64,000 nt of DNA from Martelella radicis (GTDB lineage Bacteria > Pseudomonadota > Alphaproteobacteria > Rhizobiales > Rhizobiaceae). A program made the position numbers and the translations under genes. Of this stretch, positions 8,238-16,935 are shown piece after piece. Below the pieces are notes generated by a model, which was not told the origin of the DNA, did no database searches, and saw only the letters and a program-made list of their open reading frames with translations. Positions within the stretch are counted from its first letter, which is position 1. Each line of letters begins with the position of its first letter. The stretch is taken from contig NZ_JACIDZ010000009.1 of the NCBI RefSeq assembly GCF_014196625.1, positions 1 to 64,000 on the forward strand, in the 5' to 3' direction.

Positions 8238-9725
8238 ATGATGGTTGCCTTCGAACATTTTGCAGACATGGATGATGTGTGGGGCCTGACGGAGCGGGTG
8301 GAAAGCCTGCGCGATCTGGTGGTGAACGAGGCGCGACCCATCCTGCAGGGTTTCGGGCCGGAGGCTGCCGGGCTGCCGGACATTGTCAATCTGGCGCATT
8401 ACCTGGCGCTGCGCCATCATGACGTGCGTCCGCTGCAACGCGCGCTGATGCGTCATGGACTGTCCTCGCTTGGCCGGCTGGAAAGCCGGGTTCTGCCGAC
8501 GCTTGATGCGGTGCTGGTCGCCCTCGCCGCGCGCGCGGGCCGGCAGAGCCCCGTGCCGCTGCCATCGGTGGAAGAATTCTTCGCGGGCGAGGCGCGTCTG
8601 GAGCAGGCGACCGACCTGATGTTCGGCCCTCCGCCGGCACATCGGCGCAGCCGCATCATGGTGACGCTTGCGAGCGAGGCGGCGGAAGACCCGGCCTTCG
8701 TCGCCGATCTCGTGCGCCGCGGCATGGATATCGCCCGCATCAACTGCGCCCATGACGGGCCGGAGGCCTGGCGGGCCATGGCGAAGCACGTGCGGGCGGC
8801 GGGCGATGCGGCCGGACGGCGCATCACCGTGCTGATGGATATCGCCGGCCCCAAGATCCGTACTGAGCAGGTCCTGCTCGCGGAACGCAAGCTGAAGGCA
8901 AATGTCGGCGACCGCATTCGCCTGGTCGCTTCGGGCGAGCCGTCGCTTTTCGATGATGTCCGTTTCGCCGTCAGCGTATCGCTGCCGGAAATGGTGACGC
9001 GGCTGAAGGTTGGCGACCGCGTGCTCTACGACGACGGCAAGCTGCAGACCGTGGTGACGGAGGCTGCCGACGGCATGGCGGTGATCAGGGTGGAACGCGC
9101 CAAGGCGAACGGGGCGCGACTGAAGCCTGAAAAAGGCATCAACCTTCCCGATACCGCGCTCGGGCTCTCGCCGCTGACGGCCAAGGATGAGGGCGATATC
9201 GCCACCGTGATCGAATGCGCCGATATGGTCGGCTATTCCTTCGTCTCGCGGCCGGATGACCTCGACCTTCTCGATCGGGAGCTGGGCGCGGGCGGAAACG
9301 GCAATCCGGGTCTCGGCGTGGTCGCCAAGATCGAGCGGCCGGAGGCGGTGAAGAACCTGCCGGCGCTCATTGCGCGCGCGGCCGGCAGACGGGAGTTCGC
9401 CGTGATGATCGCGCGCGGCGATCTGGCCGCCGAGATCGGCTTCGAGCGGCTGGCTGAAATGCAGGAGGAGATCCTGTGGATATGCGAGGCGGCGGGCGTG
9501 CCGGTGATCTGGGCGACGCAGGTTCTGGAAAACCTGGTCAAGTCCGGCGTGCCCTCACGCGGCGAAATGACCGATGCGGCCATGGGCGCGCGGGCTGAAT
9601 GCGTGATGCTGAACAAGGGGCCGGCCGTCGGCGAGGGGGTCTCCACGCTCGATACACTGCTCGCCCGCATGGACGAGCACATGTTCAAGAAGACGCCGGA
9701 ACTGAGAGCCCTGAAAAGCTGGTAG
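8238..9725 (+). CDS. Atypical pyruvate kinase with N-terminal extension
   Basis: A pyruvate-kinase-like protein of 495 residues with unusual architecture. Residues 1 to about 130 are a helical extension absent from PykA/PykF. The barrel begins near 139 (RIMVTLASEA), with the Arg-Asn substrate loop ARINCAHD at 166-173, a B domain after GPKIRTE, the catalytic VAKIERPEAV, the metal/phosphate motif MIARGDLAAEIG, and WATQVLENLVKSGVPSRGEM in place of the usual ATQMLESM...PTRAE. The protein stops soon after the barrel (VMLNKG), so the C-terminal allosteric domain is missing. GGGAGGAG precedes the paired ATG codons. PEP to pyruvate conversion is likely; the fold is certain. Confidence 0.82.
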   Translation: MMVAFEHFADMDDVWGLTERVESLRDLVVNEARPILQGFGPEAAGLPDIVNLAHYLALRHHDVRPLQRALMRHGLSSLGRLESRVLPTLDAVLVALAARAGRQSPVPLPSVEEFFAGEARLEQATDLMFGPPPAHRRSRIMVTLASEAAEDPAFVADLVRRGMDIARINCAHDGPEAWRAMAKHVRAAGDAAGRRITVLMDIAGPKIRTEQVLLAERKLKANVGDRIRLVASGEPSLFDDVRFAVSVSLPEMVTRLKVGDRVLYDDGKLQTVVTEAADGMAVIRVERAKANGARLKPEKGINLPDTALGLSPLTAKDEGDIATVIECADMVGYSFVSRPDDLDLLDRELGAGGNGNPGLGVVAKIERPEAVKNLPALIARAAGRREFAVMIARGDLAAEIGFERLAEMQEEILWICEAAGVPVIWATQVLENLVKSGVPSRGEMTDAAMGARAECVMLNKGPAVGEGVSTLDTLLARMDEHMFKKTPELRALKSW

Positions 9726-9892
9726 AGCGGGCGAAATTTCCGCAGACCGAAAGCATCGTCCGTCACCACACGGGCGGCAACCATTCATGCAGGGCGCGGC
9801 CCTTCACGTGAAAGCGGTTCCGCCCTCCATGGAAGCGCGAAACCGCATTAACAAGCTGTTCTTGAGCGAGATTGCGGGGACCGCATAATGTC

Positions 9893-10612
9893 CTAGAACC
9901 CGGTGCCTCGGCCGATTTCCGAGCGCAGGGTCGCCAGAAGGATCTGCATGTCGAGCATGAAGCTGTAGTTTGACACGTAGTAGAGGTCGCACATGATGCG
10001 GGCGCGCGCCTCGCCACGTCGCGTCGTCGGCCCGCGCCACCCCCTGATCTGCGCAAGGCCGCTGAGACCCGGCCGCATGATATGGCGCTGGTGGTATTCC
10101 GGCACGAGTTCCTCAAACAGCATGCCGCTCGCCAGCATGCCGACTGCGTGGCAGCGTGGGCCGATAAGCGACATGTCGCCGCGCAGGACGTTGAAGAGCT
10201 GCGGCAATTCGTCGATATTCGTGCGTCGCAGGAAAGCGCCGATCCTGGTGATGCGCGGATCGTTCTCGACCGTCTGCTTGACGCCAGTCTTGTCGCCGAG
10301 GTCGTTGCGCATGGAGCGGAACTTGAAGATGTTGATCTTCTTGCCGTAACGCCCCCAGCGGACCTGGCTGAAGAAAACCGGGCCGGGGCTATCCGTCTTG
10401 ATGAGGATTGCCACCACTAGAAAAAGCGGCGACAGCGCAACCAGCGCTCCAAAGGAAATGGATATATCAAACAGGCGCTTCAGCGCCAGCTGTAGTTTTC
10501 GTTTTCTGGAATTGTCAGTAAATACAAGCTCATGGCCAAATGCCCGTCGAGGCAGAGAGGTCATCTCCTGTACATGGGCCGTGGGGGAGGCCTGAAAATC
10601 CGCCGCGCTCAC
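9893..10612 (-). CDS. Polyprenyl-phosphate sugar-1-phosphate transferase (ExoY/WbaP type)
   Basis: A 239-residue bacterial sugar transferase that should start a polysaccharide by moving a sugar phosphate onto undecaprenyl phosphate at the inner membrane. A single membrane segment lies at about residues 48-72. The catalytic C-terminal domain shows FFSQVRWGRYGKKINIFKFRSM, LRRTNIDELPQLFNVLRGDMSLIGPR and RPGLSGLAQIRGWRG. The length equals ExoY-like short forms without the WbaP N-terminal membrane domain. It stands alone, with no glycosyltransferases or export genes around it, so the polymer it serves is unknown. Confidence 0.88.
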   Translation of the reverse strand: MSAADFQASPTAHVQEMTSLPRRAFGHELVFTDNSRKRKLQLALKRLFDISISFGALVALSPLFLVVAILIKTDSPGPVFFSQVRWGRYGKKINIFKFRSMRNDLGDKTGVKQTVENDPRITRIGAFLRRTNIDELPQLFNVLRGDMSLIGPRCHAVGMLASGMLFEELVPEYHQRHIMRPGLSGLAQIRGWRGPTTRRGEARARIMCDLYYVSNYSFMLDMQILLATLRSEIGRGTGF

Positions 10613-11061
10613 TGAAGCACCCTCTGTGTGTTTGCAATCGTTTATATTGTTAAGAAGAATTGAATGTTTGGAACTCTACCTTGTTCCATCAAAAAAGTCA
10701 TCAGCCAATGCCGCTTTTTTGATCTGCATTCGCCGGAAACAGGGCTGTTTAACCTTCCCGTAAACTGGAGTTCGCCGCTCTCTTTTCAGGGCAATCTCGC
10801 CTCTCTATTGTTAGGTAATTGGAATTATTGTGTTTTCCTGGATTTTGTCAACCGCCGGAAGCAGACGCCGTCGCGCACGCTGATCTCGGATGTCGCGCCG
10901 AGCCAACTCTCAGGTTTGTCCGCCATGCATAGCTCGCCTGCCATCCGAGCCCGCGGCGGCGCATTAAAACGCTCGACAGGCCATATCGGGACCACGAAAC
11001 CGAACGAACTATTTCTCGCGCCAGAGCGCGATACAAACCTAAAATCAAAGTGGAGGAAAAC
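10613..11061. other. Intergenic region upstream of the sugar transferase
   Basis: A 449-base non-coding gap between tRNA-Gly and the sugar transferase, both on the minus strand. The part near the transferase is AT-rich and contains a 10-base inverted repeat listed separately. The remainder shows no conserved gene; open frames crossing it run into the tRNA and lack protein features. Confidence 0.5.
10688..10723. promoter_or_regulatory. Inverted repeat, possible operator or hairpin
   Basis: Perfect 10-base arms ATCAAAAAAG and CTTTTTTGAT are separated by 16 bases. It lies 76 bases upstream of the sugar transferase start. On either strand one arm ends in a T-run, so it could be a weak bidirectional terminator rather than a protein-binding site. 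Confidence 0.35.
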
Positions 11062-11136
11062 TGGAGCGGGCGAAGGGATTCGAACCCTCGACCCCAACCT
11101 TGGCAAGGTTGTGCTCTACCCCTGAGCTACACCCGC
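11062..11136 (-). tRNA. tRNA-Gly (anticodon GCC)
   Basis: The minus strand folds into a full cloverleaf. The acceptor arm GCGGGTG pairs with CGCCCGC (one G-U pair), the D-arm is GCTCAGGGGTAGAGC, the anticodon loop TTGCCAA gives GCC, and the T-arm is GAGGGTTCGAATCCCTT. The discriminator base is T and the terminal CCA is encoded. The anticodon reads GGC/GGU glycine codons. Confidence 0.97.
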
Positions 11137-11198
11137 TCATCAAACCGGTCCGGGGTAAGTCAGTGACCGGTTGCGTCACCATGTCGGCGACGAGGGCG

Positions 11199-11227
11199 TA
11201 TATGGCCTAAGCCGATTTCAAATGCAA
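11199..11227 (-). promoter_or_regulatory. Probable tRNA-Gly promoter
   Basis: On the minus strand a -35-like TTGCAT and a -10-like CATATA are separated by exactly 17 bases. They lie about 60 bases before the tRNA 5' end, which would leave a leader of roughly 55 bases. The spacing fits a housekeeping sigma-70 promoter; the assignment rests on pattern only. Confidence 0.45.
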
Positions 11228-11293
11228 CAGGCAAATGGCGGATTTCTGTTTTTTTTTGCAGTCAGAAAATACCGCATCATTTTCAGTTACTTA

Positions 11294-11324
11294 GAGCAGA
11301 ACCATGTTTCACCGAAACGTGCTC
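11294..11324. repeat. Small imperfect hairpin
   Basis: GAGCA and TGCTC enclose an inner perfect GTTTC-ACC-GAAAC hairpin. It lies in the 581-base gap between tRNA-Gly and the isomerase-like gene. It may be a relic of the GAGC-bounded rhizobial intergenic repeats. Apart from the tRNA promoter, the rest of the gap shows only GC-rich filler with a short direct repeat of TTAAGCCC near 11410-11427 and no gene I can support. Confidence 0.4.
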
Positions 11325-11717
11325 GCGCGCCTGCTGGACGTTCTGGCATGGCTTCACCCCTGCCTGGCGGCGGCCTGTAGCCTTGAAAAGCGCTTGCGGC
11401 GCCGGCGGTTTAAGCCCGCTTAAGCCCTTCGGCGGCAGGCCGATGGGAGACTTGGCGGCTTTGCGTTTTCATGTCGCGAAAGAGGTGGGGCGGGTCCGGG
11501 GCCGCTTAAGGCCGCAAGCTGGGCGAGGGCGAAGTGCCAGCCACCCGAAAAACGGTTCGGTTTCCTTCTGGACAAGCGTCGTGTCCGGCGCTAACAAGGT
11601 TGCTGACACGAATTTGCAAGCGAAAAACGTGGTTTTATCGCTTTTTCGACATCGACCTCCGCGGCGGTGTCGACCATGGCGGCAGGCTTCGTTTTCACGA
11701 CAATCGGGAGGAATGAA

Positions 11718-13307
11718 ATGACCGATATCATGCTGGTGGCCAGCGGCGACCTGCGCGAGAGCGCCAATACCAAATGCTGGCCGACGCAGAAGGCGATGGA
11801 GGACAAGCTCGCCACCGTCGTTGCAGAAATGGGACACACGCTGAAGCGCGCCCATCCGGTAAAGCCGGAAGGCCACGGCTTCATTGCCACCCAGCGCGAG
11901 GGCATGGATGTGTTCAGGACGATCGATCCGAACGCGCCGATCATCGTGGCGGAGGCCGTCTGGCAGTATTCCCACCACGTCCTGCCGGGGCTTTCCTCGC
12001 ACAAGGGGCCGATCCTGACGGTCGCCAACTGGTCGGGGCAGTGGCCGGGCCTCGTCGGCCTCCTGAACCTCAACGGTTCGCTGACCAAGGCCGGCATCGC
12101 CTATTCCTCGCTCTGGAGCGAGACCTTCGAGGATGATTTCTTCCGCAATGGCCTGAAAAGCTGGCTCGATACCGGCACGATCGCCCACGACGAAAGCCAT
12201 GTCCGCCCGTTCGATGCGGCGGCGGTGCCCGCCGAGCTTGCACGTCTTGCCGATGACATCGCCGCCGACATGGCCGGCAACAAGGTGATCATGGGCGTCT
12301 TCGACGAGGGCTGCATGGGCATGTACAACGCCATCATCCCCGACGAGATGCTGATGCCGATCGGCGTGTTCAAGGAGCGGCTGTCGCAGTCGGCCCTCTA
12401 CCATGCGACCAAACAGGTTCCCGAAGAGGAAGCGCGCGCGGCCTATCAGTGGATGCTCGACAAGGGCATGACCTTCCATTTCGGCTCCGATCCGAAGGAG
12501 GAACTGACCGAGGATCAGGTCATCGACCAGTGCCGCATGTATATCGCCGCCGTCCGCCTTGCCGACTTCTTCGGCTGCGAGGCGATCGGCATCCAGTACC
12601 AGCAGGGGCTGAAGGACCTGTTGCCGGCCTCCGATCTGGTCGAGGGCATGCTCAACAATGACGAGCGCCCGCCGGTTGCGCGCGCTGACGGCTCGATCAT
12701 CCGCGACGGCCAGGCGATCGTGCATTTCAACGAGGTTGATGAATGCGCAGGCCTTGATGCGGTGCTGACCAATCGCCTGCACCGCGCGCTCGGCCAGCCG
12801 GTGGAAACGACGTTGCACGACCTGCGCTGGGGCGATGCCGACAAGTCCGGCTCGCGCGACGATTTCGTCTGGGTGTTCGAGATTTCCGGCGCCGTGCCGC
12901 CTGCTCACCACGAGGGCGGCTGGGCCGGTTCCGAAAGCTATCGTCAGCCTTCCATGTTCTTCCCCTTCGGCGGCGGCACGCTGAAGGGCTATGCCAAGCC
13001 CGGCGAGATCGTCTGGAGCCGCGTCTTCGTCAAGGACGGCGCGCTTCACATGGATATCGGCCGCGGCCAGGCGGTCAAGCTGCCGGCGGAAGAATGCGAG
13101 CGTCGCAGCCGCGCCACGGATTATCCCTGGCCGATCATGAACGCGGTGCTGACCGGCGTTTCCCGCGACCAGATGATGGCCCGCCACAAGGCGAACCACA
13201 TCCAGGTCGTCTATGCGCTTTCCGCCGAAGAAGCCGACAAGGCGATGATGGCCAAGGCGGCTCTGGCGGCGAAGATGGGCATGACGGTCAGCCTTTGCGG
13301 CGTCTGA
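11718..13307 (+). CDS. L-fucose/L-arabinose isomerase-like protein
   Basis: A 529-residue protein that resembles the COG2407 fucose-isomerase-like group. The N-terminal half has alpha/beta sugar-isomerase features ([43 protein letters not shown]). The second half carries acidic and His residues ([17 protein letters not shown]) that could bind a divalent metal. GGGAGGAA precedes the ATG; a start 51 bases earlier lacks this. No sugar transporter or kinase is adjacent, so the substrate is open. The gene is followed by a strong hairpin and stands alone. Confidence 0.55.
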   Translation: MTDIMLVASGDLRESANTKCWPTQKAMEDKLATVVAEMGHTLKRAHPVKPEGHGFIATQREGMDVFRTIDPNAPIIVAEAVWQYSHHVLPGLSSHKGPILTVANWSGQWPGLVGLLNLNGSLTKAGIAYSSLWSETFEDDFFRNGLKSWLDTGTIAHDESHVRPFDAAAVPAELARLADDIAADMAGNKVIMGVFDEGCMGMYNAIIPDEMLMPIGVFKERLSQSALYHATKQVPEEEARAAYQWMLDKGMTFHFGSDPKEELTEDQVIDQCRMYIAAVRLADFFGCEAIGIQYQQGLKDLLPASDLVEGMLNNDERPPVARADGSIIRDGQAIVHFNEVDECAGLDAVLTNRLHRALGQPVETTLHDLRWGDADKSGSRDDFVWVFEISGAVPPAHHEGGWAGSESYRQPSMFFPFGGGTLKGYAKPGEIVWSRVFVKDGALHMDIGRGQAVKLPAEECERRSRATDYPWPIMNAVLTGVSRDQMMARHKANHIQVVYALSAEEADKAMMAKAALAAKMGMTVSLCGV

Positions 13308-13331
13308 GGTCGTCCTCATCGGCATTTTCGT

Positions 13332-13357
13332 AATGGCTCCGCGCAAGCGGGGCCATT
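13332..13357 (+). terminator. Hairpin terminator after the isomerase-like gene
   Basis: An 11-pair stem (AATGGCTCCGC with GCGGGGCCATT, one G-T pair) closes on a GCAA tetraloop 25 bases after the stop codon. The following T-run is poor (GTTGCATTT), so termination may need Rho. Confidence 0.6.
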
Positions 13358-13428
13358 GTTGCATTTGGGCCTGAATGGTGGTGAAACAGGCGCGACTATT
13401 ATCACGCCTTCGCAAAGTGCCAGCCGCC

Positions 13429-13932
13429 ATGACCGAGACCAAGACCGCCGACGACCTCTTCGCCTTCCTCGATGAACTCGGGATCCCTTACGAGAACCGC
13501 GAGCACCGCGCGGTCTTCACCGTTGCCGAGGGCGATGATCTGCGCGAGGAAATTCCGGGCGGCCACACCAAGAACCTGTTCGTCAAGGACAAGAAGAGCC
13601 GCTATTTCCTGCTCACCGTCGAGGAATATGCGACGGTGGATCTGAAACAGGTGCACAATCTGATCGGCGCGTCGGGCAGGGTCTCCTTCGGCAAGCCGGA
13701 CGCGATGATGGACTATCTCGGCGTCGAGCCGGGCTCGGTCACTGCACTTGGCGCGATCAACGACACGGCGCATCAGGTCACCTTCATTCTCGACGCCGAC
13801 CTGATGGAGAACGAGACCATCAATTGCCATCCCTTGCGCAACACCGCGACCACTTCGATCGGGCGCGATGATCTGCTGCGCTTCATCCGGGCGACCGGGC
13901 ACGAGCCGCTTGTCTTGAAAGTGACGGCGTGA
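13429..13932 (+). CDS. Prolyl-tRNA deacylase (PrdX/ProX, YbaK-like)
   Basis: A 167-residue trans-editing protein expected to hydrolyse Ala-tRNA(Pro) mischarged by prolyl-tRNA synthetase. The YbaK/ProX fold is visible in IPYENREHRAVFTVAEG, the conserved lysine in HTKNLFVKDKK, VSFGKPDAMMDYLGVEPGSVTALG and the C-terminal NCHPLRNTATTSI. The chosen ATG gives the usual N-terminus; an in-frame ATG 54 bases upstream would add a basic stretch not expected in the family, and neither start has a strong ribosome site. CnoX follows on the same strand after 58 bases. Confidence 0.85.
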   Translation: MTETKTADDLFAFLDELGIPYENREHRAVFTVAEGDDLREEIPGGHTKNLFVKDKKSRYFLLTVEEYATVDLKQVHNLIGASGRVSFGKPDAMMDYLGVEPGSVTALGAINDTAHQVTFILDADLMENETINCHPLRNTATTSIGRDDLLRFIRATGHEPLVLKVTA

Positions 13933-13990
13933 CACACGATCTACAAACGAAGACAGGAATTGGCCCTTCGGGCCAGACGGGGAGATAGTG

Positions 13991-14965
13991 ATGAGCGGTT
14001 TTGACAATCCATATGGCGGTTCCTTCGGCGGCCAGATGAACGTATCGGCTGATGGCGCCTCCAATGGCGCAACGCCGCCCGGCGGGCTGATCAAGGACAC
14101 GACCACGGCCGATTTCGGCAAGGATGTCATCGAGGAATCGCGCACCCAGCCCGTGCTGGTGGATTTCTGGGCGCCCTGGTGCGGCCCGTGCAAGCAGTTG
14201 GGTCCGGTCATCGAGAAGGCCGTGACGGCGGCCGGCGGCAAGGTCAAGCTGGTCAAGATGAATATCGACGATCACCCGGCAATCGCCGGCCAGCTCGGCA
14301 TCCAGTCCATTCCCGCCGTCATCGCCTTCTCCAACGGTCAGCCGGTTGATGGTTTCATGGGCGCGGTGCCGGAAAGCCAGGTGAACGAATTCATCAACAA
14401 GCTCTCCGACAAAAGCCCGTCCGAACAGGACCGCAAGGCCGAAATCGCCTCGGCGCTTGATCAGGCCGAACAGCTTCTGGCGGAAGAAAAGCTGCAGGAG
14501 GCCGGCCAGCTTTTTGCCGCCGTCATGCAGGCCGATCCGGAAAACCCGAAGGCGCTTGCCGGCATCGGCCGCTGCATGGTGGCCGCCGGTCAGATCGATC
14601 GCGCCAAGCAGGTGCTCGACCAGGTGCCGGAAGAACTGAAGGACGACGACGCTATCAAGGCGCTTTCCGCCCGCATCGAGCAGATCGAGGAGGCCCGCAA
14701 GTTCGGCGATCCGGCAGAGCTTGAGCATGCGCTCGCTCTGAACGCCGATGATCACGCCGCCCGCATGAAGCTTGCCAAGGTGCGCAATGCCGAAGGCAAG
14801 CGTGACGAGGCTGCCGAACACCTTCTGACGATCATGCGCAAGGATCGCGAATTCGAGGACGACGGCGCGCGCAAGCAGCTGATCGCCTTCTTCGAAGCCT
14901 GGGGTCCAAAGGACCCGGCGACGATCACCGCGCGCCGCAGGCTGTCGACGATCCTGTTTTCTTAG
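13991..14965 (+). CDS. Thioredoxin-TPR co-chaperone CnoX (YbbN type)
   Basis: A 324-residue chaperedoxin. A thioredoxin domain (about residues 38-145) is followed by tetratricopeptide helices (about 150-320, DQAEQLLAEEKLQEAGQLF and later repeats). E. coli CnoX lacks an active CxxC, but this protein keeps WAPWCGPCKQ and so should be redox-active, as reported for alphaproteobacterial homologues. It is expected to hold unfolding proteins under oxidative stress and hand them to GroEL. GGGGAGA precedes the ATG; a GTG three bases earlier is less likely. The stop codon lies inside an intergenic palindromic repeat. Confidence 0.88.
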   Translation: MSGFDNPYGGSFGGQMNVSADGASNGATPPGGLIKDTTTADFGKDVIEESRTQPVLVDFWAPWCGPCKQLGPVIEKAVTAAGGKVKLVKMNIDDHPAIAGQLGIQSIPAVIAFSNGQPVDGFMGAVPESQVNEFINKLSDKSPSEQDRKAEIASALDQAEQLLAEEKLQEAGQLFAAVMQADPENPKALAGIGRCMVAAGQIDRAKQVLDQVPEELKDDDAIKALSARIEQIEEARKFGDPAELEHALALNADDHAARMKLAKVRNAEGKRDEAAEHLLTIMRKDREFEDDGARKQLIAFFEAWGPKDPATITARRRLSTILFS

Positions 14966-15069
14966 AGCATGTCCGCGTTGACGTGAATCGCGAACACGCT
15001 CTAAGCTTTTGTTTTTCCGCGCGTCCGGACGGAAAACCGGTTTCCACTTTTCTTGGACGCGCTTTAGAG
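14962..15069. repeat. Rhizobial intergenic palindromic repeat
   Basis: An imperfect inverted repeat starts with TTAGAGCATGTCCGCG and returns as CGCGAACACGCTCTAA (14962-15004). A second palindromic segment rich in CGCGTCC, GGAAAACCGGTTTCC and GGACGCGC runs to 15069. The composition and wording are those of dispersed repeats common between rhizobial genes. It supplies the stop codon of the CnoX gene and fills nearly the whole gap to the LON-domain gene. Confidence 0.6.
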
Positions 15070-15080
15070 GGACACGTTCC

Positions 15081-15746
15081 ATGCAGGTTGGCAATGCCCG
15101 ATATCTGACGCGGAAGGACTTGCCGGAGGTGGTTCCGGTGTTTCCGCTGACGGGCGGATTGTTGCTGCCGCAGGGGCAATTGCCGCTCAACATCTTCGAG
15201 CCGCGCTATCTGGCGATGGTCGACCAGGCGATCTCGGGCAACCGGCTGATCGCCATGGTCCAGCCCGCCCACCACGACGAGACGCTGAGCGTCAATGACG
15301 CCACGCCGCTTTCCAATATCGGCTGCGTCGGCCGGGTCACCTCGTTTGCCGAGACCGGCGACGGGCGCTATCTCGTGGCGCTGACCGGCATCTGCCGGGT
15401 CCGGCTGATCGAGGAAGTGCGCACGGCAAAACCCTTCCGCAGTTTCGAGATCGCGCCCTTCATGGGCGATCTCAATCTGGAGGCGCAGGAGGAAAGCGTC
15501 GACCGCGCCGCTCTTCTGGAGGCCTTCAGGGATTATCTCGAGGCAGAGGGGCTGGAGACGGAGTGGGAGCATATCGAGCAGGCGGGCAATCTGACGCTGG
15601 TGAATTCGCTTTCGATGATGGCACCCTTCGGACCGGCGGAAAAACAGGCCCTGCTGGAAGCGCCGGACCTGAAGACCCGGGCCGAGCTGTTCGTGGCGAT
15701 CATCGAATTCGCGCTTGCCGGCGATCCCGGCGACAAGCTGCAATAG
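15081..15746 (+). CDS. LON N-terminal (substrate-binding) domain protein
   Basis: A 221-residue protein consisting only of the LON substrate-binding domain, with no AAA+ ATPase and no Ser-Lys protease domain. Typical features are [28 protein letters not shown] at the N-terminus and [27 protein letters not shown] in the middle. Stand-alone LON-domain proteins are widespread in alphaproteobacteria, often beside a Trm112-like gene, as here (10-base gap). The role is not established; binding of damaged or unfolded proteins fits the neighbouring chaperedoxin. Confidence 0.85.
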   Translation: MQVGNARYLTRKDLPEVVPVFPLTGGLLLPQGQLPLNIFEPRYLAMVDQAISGNRLIAMVQPAHHDETLSVNDATPLSNIGCVGRVTSFAETGDGRYLVALTGICRVRLIEEVRTAKPFRSFEIAPFMGDLNLEAQEESVDRAALLEAFRDYLEAEGLETEWEHIEQAGNLTLVNSLSMMAPFGPAEKQALLEAPDLKTRAELFVAIIEFALAGDPGDKLQ

Positions 15747-15756
15747 GCGACCGGCC

Positions 15757-15945
15757 ATGGCCAAGAAGGATGCCGGGATCGATCCGAAAATGCTGGAGCT
15801 TCTCGTCTGCCCGGTGACCAAGGGCAGGCTCACCTATGATGCCGAGCGCCAGGAGCTCGTCTCGCAAAAGGCGCGGCTTGCCTATCCCATTCGCGACGGC
15901 GTGCCGATCATGCTCGCATCCGAGGCGAGGCCGATCGAGGTTTAA
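15757..15945 (+). CDS. Trm112 family protein
   Basis: A 62-residue protein of the Trm112/YcaR family ([31 protein letters not shown]). Eukaryotic Trm112 activates methyltransferases; bacterial members are usually annotated only by family. Of the zinc-binding cysteines only one (LVCPVTKG) is visible, so metal binding is probably lost. It follows the LON-domain gene after 10 bases and is likely co-transcribed. Confidence 0.85.
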   Translation: MAKKDAGIDPKMLELLVCPVTKGRLTYDAERQELVSQKARLAYPIRDGVPIMLASEARPIEV

Positions 15946-16038
15946 GCATTCGGAAAGCCTGGCTTGCACTGAACCGCTTCACCACTTGCTGACAACCGGT
16001 CGCTCGACTAGTTTCGGTCGCAGCAGGGGTTAAAGGCG

Positions 16039-16935
16039 ATGGCGCGTGTGCATATCGAAAGCCCGGCCGGAGACGAATTCTATCCGGCCAGGGTGGAAAG
16101 AGCCTATTTCAGGCTGGGTGATCCGATCATAAGCGGCGATCCGCTATACGATCTGGAGACGGCGAACGGCCGTTCGTTTCATGTGCGCGCCAGCGAAAGC
16201 GGCAAGGCCGTTACCGCGCCGCTTGCCGTGGGCGCGACCCTTCTTCAGCGCGAGAGCCTGCTTGAGATCGAGGTGATGGCGCCGGAAGAAGAGCGGGCTG
16301 CTCCGCAAGTCGTCGCTCCCGCGCCGCAGCCTTCCTCTTCAAGACGCGTTGATCTTCACACGCCCGTCGATAGCGAGCTCTATCCCGCCAATGTGATGAA
16401 GGTGCATGTCGAACCGGGCGGTCGCGTCGACCGCCACAGCGTGCTCTACACGATCGAGGCGGCCACGGGCGCGGTGGTCGAGCTTCAGGTCCCGCTTGCG
16501 GGGCGGATCCTTTCCTCCAATGATGCCCGCAACCTGACGCGCCAGCGCGCGATTGCGGTGATCGAGCCTGATGAGGACGATCCGCTGGCCGTCGCTCTCG
16601 GAACCGCCGGAGGCGTCTATCTGCTTGCCGGCGGCGCGCAGGCTGGCGGCGAGGACGAGGCCGAATACGGCGAGGCGCGGGCGGCTTCTGTCCCGCTATC
16701 GGAAAAACGGTCGCGCCGCTGGTGGAAGTTCGGTTTTCTCGCGGGGCTCTGCGTGATTGCCATTATCGCGGCCGCTGGCTGGTATGTGCTGAGTTTCGTG
16801 CCCTATGAGCTGGATGAGGCCTATGGCGACAGCTATTATGGCCAGCGCGTCAACGGCGCGCCGCTTGGCGGAAAGCGCCGGCTATTCATTTCGGACGAAC
16901 AGCAGAGGGAATTTGAGTCATGGCTCGATTCCTGA
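16039..16935 (+). CDS. Membrane protein with two lysine-less lipoyl-like domains
   Basis: I do not recognise this 298-residue protein as a named family. Residues 14-78 and 114-176 are two related segments, each resembling a biotinyl/lipoyl half-barrel (YDLETANGRSF...APLAVGATLL and YTIEAATGAVVELQVPLAGRI). Neither has the modifiable lysine of ETDKA/EAMKM motifs, so they should not carry lipoate or biotin. A proline- and acid-rich linker and a second linker lead to one membrane helix (about 231-253) after a basic SEKRSRRWWK patch. This suggests a cytoplasmic N-terminus and a short tyrosine-rich outer tail. Its 3' end overlaps the next gene by 16 bases. Confidence 0.7.
   Translation: MARVHIESPAGDEFYPARVERAYFRLGDPIISGDPLYDLETANGRSFHVRASESGKAVTAPLAVGATLLQRESLLEIEVMAPEEERAAPQVVAPAPQPSSSRRVDLHTPVDSELYPANVMKVHVEPGGRVDRHSVLYTIEAATGAVVELQVPLAGRILSSNDARNLTRQRAIAVIEPDEDDPLAVALGTAGGVYLLAGGAQAGGEDEAEYGEARAASVPLSEKRSRRWWKFGFLAGLCVIAIIAAAGWYVLSFVPYELDEAYGDSYYGQRVNGAPLGGKRRLFISDEQQREFESWLDS

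Noticed and set aside
10664-11125. A plus-strand open frame of 153 codons
   Set aside because: It runs through most of the tRNA-Gly gene and has no protein features.
11469-13442. A 657-codon minus-strand open frame
   Set aside because: Antisense to the isomerase-like gene, which has a GGGAGGAA ribosome site and a terminator hairpin in the plus direction.
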